Source: JBMONI01 sp049324575 (GTDB lineage Bacteria > Omnitrophota > Omnitrophia > Omnitrophales > Aquincolibacteriaceae). Taken from it: DNA of 64,000 nucleotides. Below are positions 48,581 to 61,422 of the stretch, piece after piece (the first letter of the stretch is position 1; every line of letters begins with the position of its first letter). The notes beneath the pieces were generated by a model. It was given only the letters and a program-made list of their open reading frames with translations. It had not been told where the DNA came from and did not search any database. The position numbers and the translations under genes are program-made. The stretch spans positions 1-64,000 of the forward strand of contig JBMONI010000012.1 of NCBI GenBank assembly GCA_049324575.1. Direction: 5' to 3'.

Positions 48581-49345
48581 TCAGGCGAGGTCGACGACGA
48601 CCGGGCAATGGTCCGATCCTATCACTTCCGGCAAATGGTACGCATCCCTGGCTTTTCCCGCGAGCTTCGCGCTCACAAAGTGATAATCGATCCTCCAGCC
48701 GACGTTCCGGGCCCGGGCGCCGCTTTTCATGTCCCACCAGGTATAACGTTCAGGCTCCGGATGGAATTTCCTGAAAATATCCACCTGCCCGCTCACTACC
48801 CACCGGTCCATCCAGGCCCGTTCGACCGGAAGGAATCCGGAAACATCCTCGTTCTCTTTCGGCCGGGCAAGATCGATCGGCTGGTGGGCGGTATTATAAT
48901 CGCCGCAGACGACGACTTCTTGGCCTTCTTTTCTGAGGCGGTGGGTGAATTTGAGCGTCTCCTCGTAAAAATCAAGTTTGTATTGGAGCCGTTCAGGACC
49001 GGATTTCCCGTTCGGAAAATAAATATTCAGAAGGATAAAAGCCGGATACTCCGTAAGCAGGATCCTCCCCTCTTGATCGAATTTCGGTTTGCCGAAACCT
49101 CGGGCCACTTTCGAGGGTTTGCTCTTGGTATAGGTCGCGACCCCGCTATAGCCTTTCTTCACTTCCGACCAGCTCCAATAGACCTGGTATCCGGGCACCG
49201 CAAGAAGCTCCATATCGAGCTGGTCCGGATGCGCTTTGGTCTCCTGAAGGCAAAGGATGTCGGGAGACTCCTCGCGGAACCAGTCGAGGAAGCCTTTTTT
49301 CTGGACCGCACGAATGCCGTTCACATTCCAGGAAATGATCTTCAT
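48581..49345 (-). CDS. xth: Exodeoxyribonuclease III
   Basis: This 254-aa enzyme has the full EEP set: MKIISWNVNGIRAVQKKG, ILCLQETKAHPDQ (catalytic Glu), NIYFPNGKSGPERLQYKLDFYE, VVVCGDYNTAHQPIDLARPKEN, RYTWWDMKSGARARNVGWRIDYHFVS and GSDHCPVVVDL (catalytic DH pair). It cleaves DNA at abasic sites during base excision repair and digests 3' ends. Length and motifs are standard. Confidence 0.96.
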   Translation of the reverse strand: MKIISWNVNGIRAVQKKGFLDWFREESPDILCLQETKAHPDQLDMELLAVPGYQVYWSWSEVKKGYSGVATYTKSKPSKVARGFGKPKFDQEGRILLTEYPAFILLNIYFPNGKSGPERLQYKLDFYEETLKFTHRLRKEGQEVVVCGDYNTAHQPIDLARPKENEDVSGFLPVERAWMDRWVVSGQVDIFRKFHPEPERYTWWDMKSGARARNVGWRIDYHFVSAKLAGKARDAYHLPEVIGSDHCPVVVDLA

Positions 49346-49419
49346 GGTTTGGAAAGGATATCAAAATCCGGAGGAAAATTCAGTTCCATTTTTGGCCCTT
49401 CTTTGGTATTTATTACCGT

Positions 49420-51051
49420 ATGCGCCGTTTCCGCCGAATGCTCGATAAAATCATCCTGCTAGGCCTTGCTCTGGCCCTGCCAGCAAACGCTCCCGCGCTC
49501 CCCGCCCCGTCCGCTTCAGGCTCCGAAGAATTCGTCCTTTTTCAGGAGCCCGAATATTTCAGCTTTGATGAGCTGAAGACGCTCTCGAAGAATCCGAAGC
49601 CCAAAGGCCGACTGGGTGAAAAGCTCACCCGCTTTTTCAAAACACCGGCGATCAGTAACGAAGCCTACTTCCGCGGAAAAAGACCCCGGCATAAAAGGAA
49701 CTTCCGGCTGGGCCCTCATTTGAACATCGCCAGCTGGAACATCGAAAAATCCTATCATATCAGGGAAGCGATCGCTCTCTTGACCTCAGAAGAAAACTAC
49801 CTGTCCATGGTCGACCCTCGTAAAGCTCCCCTCGGGTCCGACCGGCGAAAGAAGATCCTGCGGCAAAGGCGCCGTCTTGCGGATGCCGACATCCTTGTCC
49901 TGCAGGAAATGGAGGTCGGAATCAAGCGGTCCGATTATCTGGATGCCGCCCGGGAGATGGCCAACGCCCTTGGGATGAACTATGCTTTCGCTCCCCAGTA
50001 CCTTGAGATCGATCCCGTCAATCTCGGGGTCGATACGATCATGCTTGAGGACGGAAGCGAAGACATCGAAGCGGCCGATTATTACCGCGTCGATCCTGAA
50101 AAATTCAAAGGGGTCTTTGGTTCGGCCGTTCTTTCCAAATATCCCATCAAGCAGGTCGAAGTCCGTCCTCTCCGTTATCAGCCTTATAACTGGTATGAAA
50201 GCGAGAGAAAAAAAATCGGCTTCCTCGAAAAAACAAGACGCTTCGGCAGCAAAACGGTCTTTAAGAACGAGCTCACAAGGGAAATGAAGGCCGGAGGCGG
50301 CCGTCATTATTTCCGGGTCGATCTGGACGTTCCCGAACTCGAAGGCGGCACTCTCACGATCATCAATGTCCACCTCGAGATCAAATGCCGGCCGAAGGAC
50401 CGGAAAAAACAGCTTGAAGAGATCCTGGAAGAGATCCAATCGATCAGAAATCCGCTTATCCTGATGGGGGATTTCAACGCCGCTCCGGACGACATCAGCC
50501 CGACATCCGTGCAACGTGTCATCAAGCGGACCGCCAAGAATCCGACGACCTGGTTCAATGCCGCCGTCAGTTACGTAACACCTTACGGCCTTGCGATCAA
50601 CACGACCCGCGGAGTTTCGAACCGAACAAAGAATCTGAACGACCCTTTTGCCGCAGATGTCAAGGTCGTGGCCCCCAATCCTCTGAAACCGATGTTCTCC
50701 ATGATCCGCGAATTCCGCTTTTCTGACGGGAAGGTTTTCGATTTCCGGGGAGATGCGGCCCGTTCCGTCGAAGGGCGGAAAGGCCTTCTTTCGAACTCCA
50801 ACCAGCGGGGCTTAAAAGGCTTCCGGACCACTTTCAGCGTACGGCGGCCCATCGGGATCATCGGAAAATACCGGCTGGACTGGGTCTTCGTGAAGTCCTA
50901 TCTCTATGACCCAACGGACACTTCCGCGACGTACAAGTTCGCTCCCCATTTCGGAGAAACGCTCGAGGAAATGAATGAAAATCTTATCGAGAAGATCTCG
51001 GACCATCACCCGAACGTCCTCGAACTCCCTCTCCGCGAACCCAATATTTAG
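49420..51051 (+). CDS. Exported endonuclease/exonuclease/phosphatase-family protein
   Basis: This 543-aa protein has a signal-like N-terminus (KIILLGLALALPANAPALPAP). The EEP fold follows: LNIASWNIEKSYHIREAIALL, DILVLQEMEVG (catalytic Glu), TLTIINVHLEIKCRPKDR, ILMGDFNAAPDD and KISDHHPNVLELPL (DHH end). It is exported or periplasmic and could be a nuclease or phosphodiesterase acting on nucleic acid or lipid. About 70 basic residues after the signal look disordered. Confidence 0.82.
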   Translation: MRRFRRMLDKIILLGLALALPANAPALPAPSASGSEEFVLFQEPEYFSFDELKTLSKNPKPKGRLGEKLTRFFKTPAISNEAYFRGKRPRHKRNFRLGPHLNIASWNIEKSYHIREAIALLTSEENYLSMVDPRKAPLGSDRRKKILRQRRRLADADILVLQEMEVGIKRSDYLDAAREMANALGMNYAFAPQYLEIDPVNLGVDTIMLEDGSEDIEAADYYRVDPEKFKGVFGSAVLSKYPIKQVEVRPLRYQPYNWYESERKKIGFLEKTRRFGSKTVFKNELTREMKAGGGRHYFRVDLDVPELEGGTLTIINVHLEIKCRPKDRKKQLEEILEEIQSIRNPLILMGDFNAAPDDISPTSVQRVIKRTAKNPTTWFNAAVSYVTPYGLAINTTRGVSNRTKNLNDPFAADVKVVAPNPLKPMFSMIREFRFSDGKVFDFRGDAARSVEGRKGLLSNSNQRGLKGFRTTFSVRRPIGIIGKYRLDWVFVKSYLYDPTDTSATYKFAPHFGETLEEMNENLIEKISDHHPNVLELPLREPNI

Positions 51052-51084
51052 TTCTCAAGGATCGAGCGGCCCGCTTTTTCTTTC

Positions 51085-51438
51085 TTATTTGATCAAACGG
51101 ATCGTCGCGGGGTACCGATAGCTCTCTCCCTTATCAGCCTTCACCGCGGCCACCACGACCAAGACAAGGTCCGCAAGGATCACAAGCGGCAGGAGAAGAA
51201 ATCCGATCACGATAAAGCAAAGCAGGAAGGCCCCGGCCCCATAAAGGGTCATAGAGATCTGGAAATTGAGCGCTTCTTTGCCCTGCGCATCGACCTCAGG
51301 GATCTCGTTTTTCTTGAAAGCCCAGACGATCAGCGGACCCAAAACATGCCCCAAGGGAATGCCGACCAACCCCAAAAGGGCGCTCAGGTGACAAAGCATG
51401 ATCCACAATCTTTTGTTCTTTTCTGCGTTCTCCGCCAT
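51085..51438 (-). CDS. DUF4870 membrane protein
   Basis: This 117-aa protein has three membrane segments. RLWIMLCHLSALLGLVGIPLGHVLGPLIVWAFKKNEIPEVDAQGKEALNFQISMTLYGAG is the DUF4870 signature. It is close to the Tic20-like fold; function unknown. The ATG at 51438 is preceded by a G-run. Confidence 0.88.
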   Translation of the reverse strand: MAENAEKNKRLWIMLCHLSALLGLVGIPLGHVLGPLIVWAFKKNEIPEVDAQGKEALNFQISMTLYGAGAFLLCFIVIGFLLLPLVILADLVLVVVAAVKADKGESYRYPATIRLIK

Positions 51439-51474
51439 GACAAGTCCCCCCTTCGACACGGTTAAAACAAAACG

Positions 51475-51882
51475 TTATACGGATCTCGAGCTGTCATCAA
51501 AAGCCGCTTTGACCGGTCCCTTGGTCAACTCGAGGATCGTAAAAACCCCCAAGATCGTTCCTAGCGGAACGAAACAGCATTCGATCCCGGCCATCACAAG
51601 GCAGAACATTCTTTGACGCCTTTGGGCTAATCGTCGGCCGGCAAGAATAAGACAAAACCCAACGGCCCATCCCCCCAAAATGAAAAGGCCGGCGGGGATG
51701 ACGAAAAACCAGCCTGCGGCGGCGGGAACCGTGTTCCCTTCTTGGGCCGGGATCTTGCCCATCAGGATCGCGATGCCGATCAATAAGTGAATGAGGGGAA
51801 AACAGGAAAAAAGCGTCGTCAGCCCACCCATCACATAGTGCAAAACGCTTAAAAGCCCGAGGGAGTCTTTTTCCGGCTCCAT
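51475..51882 (-). CDS. Hypothetical membrane protein
   Basis: This 135-aa protein has about three membrane helices: LHYVMGGLTTLFSCFPLIHLLIGIAIL, WFFVIPAGLFILGGWAVGFCLILAGRRLAQRRQ and MFCLVMAGIECCFVPLGTILGVFTILEL. It begins MEPEKDSLGLLSVLHYVMGG. AAGGAGG five bases before the ATG at 51882 sets the start. Similar small proteins accompany DUF4870 genes, but I know no function. Confidence 0.7.
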   Translation of the reverse strand: MEPEKDSLGLLSVLHYVMGGLTTLFSCFPLIHLLIGIAILMGKIPAQEGNTVPAAAGWFFVIPAGLFILGGWAVGFCLILAGRRLAQRRQRMFCLVMAGIECCFVPLGTILGVFTILELTKGPVKAAFDDSSRSV

Positions 51883-51911
51883 GGCATCCTCCTTAGGCGC
51901 TAGGCCTGCGG

Positions 51912-52496
51912 TTAATGGACCCAATATTTTATCGCAACGAATCCGCCGATCAAAAGGGCCGCGAAAAGGAGAGTGATCAGATTGAAATATTTTTCGATCA
52001 AACGGCGCACGGACGAACCAAACAAGAAAAGCATGAGCGTCACCAGGTAAAAGCGCCCGCCCCGTCCGAGGAGGGACGCCATAAGGAAATGCGGGATATC
52101 GATCTGGGCGACACCGGCGCCGATCGTAAAAACCTTGTAGGGGATCGGGGTAAAAGCCGCGGTAAAAACAATCCAGTAATCATAGGTCGCATAAAGCCGG
52201 CAGACCTTTTCGAAGGTTTCCGGAGAGAAAACGTAGCGGAAAAAGAAAGGATGGACCGCTTCCCAAACCCCCATTCCGATCAAGTATCCCGCCAACCCGC
52301 CGAGCACCGAACCGATCAAAGCGATGGTCCCGTAGCGAAGCCATTTTCCCCGCGCCGAAAGCGTCATCACGATCAGCATGACATCCGGGGGAATAATAAA
52401 ACAGGAAGACTCCGCGAAAGCGATCCAAAAGAGGAATCGTTCGGCATGCGGAGAATCCGCTTTCTGTAGGCACCAATCGTAAAGACGACGGATCAT
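51912..52496 (-). CDS. YqaA/DedA-family membrane protein
   Basis: This 194-aa protein has the DedA/SNARE-associated pattern: AFAESSCFIIPPDVMLIVMTL, IALIGSVLGGLAGYLIGMGVWE, FTPIPYKVFTIGAGVAQIDIPHFLMASLLGRGGRFYLVT. Family members affect membrane lipid carrier traffic and membrane integrity. Its start overlaps the stop codon of the ACT gene by one base (TGATG). Confidence 0.88.
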   Translation of the reverse strand: MIRRLYDWCLQKADSPHAERFLFWIAFAESSCFIIPPDVMLIVMTLSARGKWLRYGTIALIGSVLGGLAGYLIGMGVWEAVHPFFFRYVFSPETFEKVCRLYATYDYWIVFTAAFTPIPYKVFTIGAGVAQIDIPHFLMASLLGRGGRFYLVTLMLFLFGSSVRRLIEKYFNLITLLFAALLIGGFVAIKYWVH

Positions 52497-52888
52497 CAGC
52501 GGCTCAGGATGTCGAGGGTACGTTCGGGATCATCCGTCTTGATGACAAGACAGCCGGTATCCTGCCCCGCACGGGCAGTGCAGTAAAGATACTGGATATT
52601 GATGTCGGCTTCCGCGAGGCTCTGAGAAACGCGCGCGATCGCACCGATCTCGTTACGGATCTCGACCACGACGACATCGTGCTCCATCACGTAAAGCTCT
52701 TCCTGCTCCATCAAGAGAAGCGCTTTGGTCGGATTATCGACCAGCAAACGGACAACCGCATTATCGACGGTATCATGAACCGCCATCGCGAGGATATTGA
52801 CGCCGTGTTCGGAGAGGATCGAACACGCACGGGCCAGTACACCCGGGCGATTCGGCATGAAAACAGAAAGTTGTTTCTGGATCGGCAT
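52496..52888 (-). CDS. Stand-alone tandem ACT-domain protein
   Basis: This 130-aa protein has two ACT modules: LSVFMPNRPGVLARACSILSEHGVNILAMAVHD and VVEIRNEIGAIARVSQSLAEADINIQYLYCTARAG. Such proteins are amino-acid-sensing regulators. It is related in layout to the one at 16995-17378. It is translationally coupled to the YqaA gene. Confidence 0.88.
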   Translation of the reverse strand: MPIQKQLSVFMPNRPGVLARACSILSEHGVNILAMAVHDTVDNAVVRLLVDNPTKALLLMEQEELYVMEHDVVVVEIRNEIGAIARVSQSLAEADINIQYLYCTARAGQDTGCLVIKTDDPERTLDILSR

Positions 52889-53064
52889 CGATTAGTGAAT
52901 CGTCATTAGTGAATGGTGAATAGCAAAAGACAGATGCTCATTTCCCCATGCACTGCTCCAAGCAGGCTTATTATAATAAAACTAAAACGATCCAAACGAA
53001 AAGCTCTTTTTTCCTGCCTAAGCCGCGCCCATGCTTTCTATCCACTATTCACTATTCCCTGTCT

Positions 53065-53418
53065 TTAAACCGCCATCCGGCTAATGATGTTCTGCGCCCG
53101 CGCGGTGACGGCCTTCGGAACCGCGATCCCCGTTCCCGGCAGCGCCTTGCCGTAAATGTCTTTTTTGCCTTGTTCGTAAAGGATACATTCGAGATCTTCT
53201 TCCTCCAGGCGGACTTGGATCTTTTTAGCTTCTTCGAAGGAGGCTGTCTCATAGACTTGGACCCAAGGCTCTCCGGAAGCGCGGCGGGACTTGAACCAAC
53301 GAGCCGGCTTGGGTGTTGAAGTTCCCGAGGAAGGCGGGGTTCCCCCGCGTTTGCCCCAATACCAGAGGAAATACATGACAAAACCCAGCAGCAGGAGATA
53401 AACGAGAAGCCGCGCCAT
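53065..53418 (-). CDS. Membrane-anchored DUF2007-like protein
   Basis: This 117-aa protein has one membrane helix (MARLLVYLLLLGFVMYFLWYWG) and a Ser/Pro/Thr-rich linker. The domain WVQVYETASFEEAKKIQVRLEEEDLECILYEQGK ... GTGIAVPKAVTARAQNIISRM resembles DUF2007 'putative signal transducing protein' modules. Function unknown. The ATG at 53418 begins the membrane helix. Confidence 0.65.
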   Translation of the reverse strand: MARLLVYLLLLGFVMYFLWYWGKRGGTPPSSGTSTPKPARWFKSRRASGEPWVQVYETASFEEAKKIQVRLEEEDLECILYEQGKKDIYGKALPGTGIAVPKAVTARAQNIISRMAV

Positions 53419-53473
53419 GGAGGGTATGCTAATAACGACAAGGCCAGAAATCAACACAAACTATTCCGGAAAT

Positions 53474-53512
53474 AAAAAACCCCGCTGTCTTCCTGAAGAA
53501 AACAGCGGGGTC
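53474..53512 (-). terminator. Terminator of the rRNA operon
   Basis: ACCCCGCTGT and ACAGCGGGGT form a 10-bp stem around TTTTCTTCAGGAAG. On the minus strand TTTTTTATTT follows. It lies 8 bp past the 5S gene. Confidence 0.93.
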
Positions 53513-53519
53513 TGAAAGA

Positions 53520-53636
53520 TCCCGGCAGCTAGCTACTCTCCCAACGAACTGCTCCGTTAGTACCATCGCCGGTAGAGGGCTTAACTTCCGTAGTCGGAAT
53601 GGGAACGGGTGTTTCCCCTCTCCTATGGCCACCGGA
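53520..53636 (-). rRNA. rrf: 5S ribosomal RNA
   Basis: The conserved 5S elements are present on the minus strand: GGTGGCCATAGG near the 5' end, CCCATTCCGACTACGGAAGTTAAGCCC, GGCGATGGTACT and GGGAGAGTAG near the 3' end. It is about 117 nt long, the third rRNA of the operon, 124 bp after 23S. Confidence 0.93.
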
Positions 53637-53760
53637 AAGCGATGAGGCGACTGTCGGCGCATCGCAAGATGTGCCGCCGCGTTTAAAGAACACGCGTGCG
53701 CCATAAGCAAGAACAACTGAATGGTGCGACGAATCATCGCAAGATGATTTCTGATTTTAA

Positions 53761-56786
<3,026 letters not shown>

Positions 56787-57040
56787 TCTCGAGACACCGG
56801 AACATTTCCTTTCGAAAATGTCCCGATGTTCAATTCATAGCAAAATGCGATGATTTTGCCGCACCATTCAATTGTCAAAGATCAAAACCGATGTGGGTTC
56901 CGCATGACGAGCGGAAGAACATCGGATTCAAAAATATGAATCCAAAAATTTTTCAAAAATTCTTCTGCAAAATCCAGTTTTGCAGATCCTCTGATCGGAC
57001 AAGCCTTAAAGGCCGTCTTGGCCCGACGAAGCTCAAGTTT

Positions 57041-57113
57041 TGGACCTGAGCGGGATCGAACCGCTGACCCCCTGCTTGCAAAGCAGGCGCTCTCCCAGCT
57101 GAGCTACAGGCCC
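57041..57113 (-). tRNA. tRNA-Ala (anticodon TGC)
   Basis: This 73-nt cloverleaf reads GGGCCTG...CAGGTCCA on the minus strand. The anticodon loop is CTTGCAA, giving TGC (Ala). The acceptor and T stems pair fully except a G-U at position 3. No CCA is encoded. It sits in the 16S-23S spacer. Confidence 0.96.
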
Positions 57114-57120
57114 GATATCC

Positions 57121-57194
57121 TGGGCCCAAGTGGATTCGAACCACTGACCCCAGCGTTATCAGCACTGTGCTCTAACCAACTGAGCTATGGGCCC
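57121..57194 (-). tRNA. tRNA-Ile (anticodon GAT)
   Basis: This 74-nt cloverleaf, GGGCCCATAGCTCAGTTGG...TTGGGCCCA, has CTGATAA in the anticodon loop (GAT, Ile). It has an intact T arm GTGGTTCGAATCCAC. It lies 7 bp upstream of tRNA-Ala in transcription order and is the intact copy of the interrupted gene at 57228-57366. Confidence 0.96.
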
Positions 57195-57227
57195 CTATGA
57201 CTCTGCATAATACAAAATTATTGCAAA

Positions 57228-57366
57228 TCGGCCCAAGTGCTTGCCTGCCGAATCAGGCAGGGATTCCCCGCCAAAAATCATTGGCGGGTCCGCCATTTTT
57301 TATGGCGGAGAACCACTGACCCCAGCGTTATCAGCACTGTGCTCTAACCAACTGAGCTATGGGCCC
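57228..57366 (-). pseudogene. tRNA-Ile copy interrupted in the T arm by hairpin inserts
   Basis: Every position of the intact tRNA-Ile is present except one changed acceptor base (C72 to G). Two extra pieces split the T arm. A 43-nt piece (57267-57309) lies inside the T loop, between TTC and GAA. A 22-nt piece (57240-57261) lies between GAATC and CACTT. Each piece folds into perfect hairpins: TCCGCCAT/ATGGCGGA and CCCGCCAA/TTGGCGGG in the first, CCTGCC/GGCAGG in the second. The anticodon is still GAT. The RNA would need removal of the inserts to work, so I call it a pseudogene with that caveat. Confidence 0.85.
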
Positions 57367-57577
57367 GTGAACAGCTGACCCTTATTGTCTTTTTCGCCCG
57401 TTTCTGAGCGGCCGAAAAATCCTTTGTCAACTTCTCTTGAGCACCTGTGGCCCATGCGAATGGCTTGCTCACAAAAGCAAGCGTTTGTGGGATGCCGAGC
57501 GCGATCTGGTCGCACTCACAATAGGTAGACCATGTATTAAGAAGTATCCTGGGCTTTCGCCCAAGCACTTCTCCTTA

Positions 57578-59140
<1,563 letters not shown>

Positions 59141-59211
59141 AAGAAAGTTTTTGATCCAGTTACCTACTGTGTAGGTGCTCTCAAATTGCGGTTCGGCATC
59201 CGCACATTCGC

Positions 59212-59223
59212 TTTCAAAGAACA
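59212..59223 (-). promoter_or_regulatory. boxA-like antitermination site
   Basis: The minus strand reads TGTTCTTTGAAA, close to the rrn boxA consensus TGCTCTTTAACA. It lies about 70 nt before mature 16S and just after the terminator-like hairpin. Confidence 0.55.
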
Positions 59224-59224
59224 G

Positions 59225-59264
59225 CTGAGGATAAAAAAACCTCCTGTTCAGAGGAGGTCCTCAG
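59225..59264 (-). terminator. Terminator-like hairpin in the rrn leader
   Basis: ACCTCCT (59252-59258 on the minus strand) pairs with AGGAGGT (59239-59245), followed by seven Ts. An outer stem CTGAGG/CCTCAG encloses both hairpin and T-run. It lies between the rrn promoter and 16S. Confidence 0.7.
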
Positions 59265-59355
59265 AATCAAAACATTATCATTTCAAATCAATGAAGCCGA
59301 TCTTTGGAGTGAACTTGATTATCGGCTTAAGTACCCTTTTTCTGAAGGGGCGCGT

Positions 59356-59384
59356 ATTCTAATTTCGATGCTATTCCCTGTCAA
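59356..59384 (-). promoter_or_regulatory. rRNA operon sigma-70 promoter
   Basis: TTGACA (59379-59384), 17 bp, TAGAAT (59356-59361) on the minus strand. The transcription start should be near 59349. It has the best match to consensus in this window. Confidence 0.88.
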
Positions 59385-59461
59385 GAATAAATAACATCTT
59401 TTTCCAAAAAATCGGGAGAATCTTACCCGAGGCCCGGCCGGAATGCAAATTCAGGGGAAAA

Positions 59462-61303
59462 TCACTCGACAGTGACCGATTTGGCCAAATTCCGGGGCTG
59501 ATCGACGTCCCGGTCATTCAATACGGCTATCTTGTACGCAAAGAGCTGAAGCAAGATAACGCTTAATATAGAGGTGAGCGCCTCGGAACAGCGGGGAATG
59601 GCAAAATAGCCTTGGGCAAGGCTCCTGAGCCGCTTATCCTGCTCTGTCCCGATAGCGATCACGATCCCCCCGCGGGCCCGGATCTCCTCGATATTGGTCA
59701 TCATTTTGTCGTAAGTTCTGGACTCCGGAGCGATGCAGATCACCGGCTGCTCATGGTCGATCAAAGCGATCGGGCCATGCTTCATTTCTCCGGCCGCGTA
59801 CCCATGCGCATGGGCATAGGAGATCTCTTTCAGTTTCAGGGCCCCTTCAAGCGCCGTCGCAAAATTATACCCGCGCCCGAGAAATAGAAAATTCCTTCGG
59901 TGGCTGTGTTCGGCCGCGACCTTCTCCACGACGCCGATCTGTTTCAGGACTTTCTCGCTCGCATCCGGAAGTTTTTTCATCTCGGCAATCAGGCGCTTGG
60001 CTTGTTTGTCCGGAATCTTCCGCCGTATCTTCGCCAAATAGATCGAAAAAAGCAGCAAGGTCGCGAGCTGGGCCGTATAGGCCTTGGTCGAAGCGACCCC
60101 GATCTCCGGCCCCGCATGCGTATAGATCACGGCATCGGCTTCGCGCGCAATCGTGCTGCCGACCACATTGACCACAGCAAGCGTCCGCGCTCCCCGGACA
60201 CGCGCTTCCCGAAGGGCCGCCAGCGTGTCCGCCGTTTCCCCCGACTGCGTGATCAGGACAACGAGGTCCTGTTTTCCGATGATCGGATCGGTATAACGGA
60301 ATTCGCTGGACACTTGATTTTGCGCCGGGATCCCCGCGATCGACTCGATCATGCCCGCCCCGACAAGGCCCGCGTGATGGGCCGTTCCGCAGCTCACGAA
60401 ATAGACCCGCCGCACCTGCTTCATCGCGCGAGGGAAATTTCTTCCCAGCGTATCGAACCGGATCTCGCCTTTCGGACCGAGGCGATCCGAAAAGATCTCC
60501 TTGAGAACGCGTGGCTGTTCATAGATCTCTTTGAGCATAAAGTGCGGATACCCGCCCTTTTTGGCCTCCGAAATATCCCAGAGAATGTCCTCGGCGGCCC
60601 GTTTCACAGGCTGGCGGGTGCGGAGCGAAAAAAGCTGGACCCCGTCGCGGCTCAGGATCCCGTATTCATCGTCCTCGACATAAATGACCTTTTTGGTGAA
60701 GGAAAGGATCGCCGGGACATCGCTGGCCACAAAATTCTCGCCGTGTCCGAGCCCGATCACGAGCGGATTGGAACGCTTGAAAAAATAAAGCCGGCCAGGC
60801 TCCTCCTTGCAAAAAACAACGAAGGTAAAATAGCCGCGCATCTGACGGACCGCTTTGAGAAAAGCGCCCTGGAAATCCCCCTTGCGGTAATAACTCGAGA
60901 TGAGGTTCACGGCGACCTCGGTATCGGTCTGGGAATAGAACCGGAATCCGCGCCGGCAAAGTTTTTGTCTGAGCTCGGCGTAATTCTCCACGATCCCGTT
61001 GTGGATCAGGACGATCCTCTTCGAATTGTCGAGATGGGGATGCGCATTGGCCCGGGACGGTTCGCCGTGCGTCGCCCACCGCGTATGCCCCATGCCGAGA
61101 TGGGAAGAAAAACTGAGGCCCTTCAACTGCTCCTTGAGCTCCGCGAGCTTTCCCTTCTCCTTGGCCACCACCAGCTCGCCGCGCCCCTCCTCGAAGCAGG
61201 CGATCCCGGCCGAGTCATAACCACGGTACTCGAGATGCTCAAGCCCCCTGAGGAGGATCGGAAGCGCATTCTGGCTCCCCGCGTAACCTATAATACCGCA
61301 CAT
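59462..61303 (-). CDS. glmS: Glutamine-fructose-6-phosphate aminotransferase
   Basis: This 613-aa enzyme starts MCGIIGYAGSQNALPILLRGLEHLEYRGYDSAGIA, where Cys2 is the glutaminase nucleophile. TRWATHGEPSRANAHPH and SQTDTEVAVNLI complete the N-terminal domain. Two SIS domains follow (YFVSCGTAHHAGLVGAGMIE, ITQSGETADTLAALR, GAEIGVASTKAYTAQ, AEMKHGPIALID). It ends RNLAKSVTVE. It makes glucosamine-6-phosphate for peptidoglycan and lipopolysaccharide. A TATAAT at 61348-61353 (minus strand) lies 45 bp upstream. Confidence 0.98.
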   Translation of the reverse strand: MCGIIGYAGSQNALPILLRGLEHLEYRGYDSAGIACFEEGRGELVVAKEKGKLAELKEQLKGLSFSSHLGMGHTRWATHGEPSRANAHPHLDNSKRIVLIHNGIVENYAELRQKLCRRGFRFYSQTDTEVAVNLISSYYRKGDFQGAFLKAVRQMRGYFTFVVFCKEEPGRLYFFKRSNPLVIGLGHGENFVASDVPAILSFTKKVIYVEDDEYGILSRDGVQLFSLRTRQPVKRAAEDILWDISEAKKGGYPHFMLKEIYEQPRVLKEIFSDRLGPKGEIRFDTLGRNFPRAMKQVRRVYFVSCGTAHHAGLVGAGMIESIAGIPAQNQVSSEFRYTDPIIGKQDLVVLITQSGETADTLAALREARVRGARTLAVVNVVGSTIAREADAVIYTHAGPEIGVASTKAYTAQLATLLLFSIYLAKIRRKIPDKQAKRLIAEMKKLPDASEKVLKQIGVVEKVAAEHSHRRNFLFLGRGYNFATALEGALKLKEISYAHAHGYAAGEMKHGPIALIDHEQPVICIAPESRTYDKMMTNIEEIRARGGIVIAIGTEQDKRLRSLAQGYFAIPRCSEALTSILSVILLQLFAYKIAVLNDRDVDQPRNLAKSVTVE

Positions 61304-61319
61304 GCCCTGGCTCCGTTCC

Positions 61320-61353
61320 CGGGGGCTTCCCCCCGAAAATTTTTTAAATTATA
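61320..61353 (-). promoter_or_regulatory. glmS upstream -10 and leader hairpin
   Basis: TATAAT on the minus strand at 61348-61353, with no good -35 at the usual spacing. The 40-nt leader has a CGGGGG/CCCCCG hairpin near 61320-61335. It is too short to hold a glmS ribozyme. Confidence 0.4.
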
Positions 61354-61370
61354 CTCTGCTGAAGTTTTTT

Positions 61371-61399
61371 TTGACAGGCGATTTTGATTCTTCTAAGAT
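61371..61399 (+). promoter_or_regulatory. Promoter of the HAMP-like protein gene
   Basis: TTGACA (61371-61376), 17 bp, TAAGAT (61394-61399). Transcription should begin near 61406, so translation must start at or after 61423. Confidence 0.75.
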
Positions 61400-61422
61400 A
61401 CCTTTTCGAGGGCCCGCAGACC

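Larger units (their letters stand above)
59141..59461 (-). promoter_or_regulatory. rRNA operon promoter and leader region
   Basis: This gene-free stretch holds the rrn promoter (59356-59384), a leader of about 210 nt with a terminator-like hairpin (59225-59264) and a boxA-like element (59212-59223). The remaining sequence between promoter and hairpin has no recognisable gene. Confidence 0.8.

Noticed and set aside
57228..57366. Group I or group II intron in the tRNA copy
   Set aside because: The inserts are only 43 and 22 nt, consist of simple hairpins, lie in the T arm rather than the anticodon loop and have no catalytic core.
61304..61350. glmS ribozyme upstream of glmS
   Set aside because: The leader is only about 40 nt with one hairpin; the ribozyme needs well over 100 nt with a defined core.
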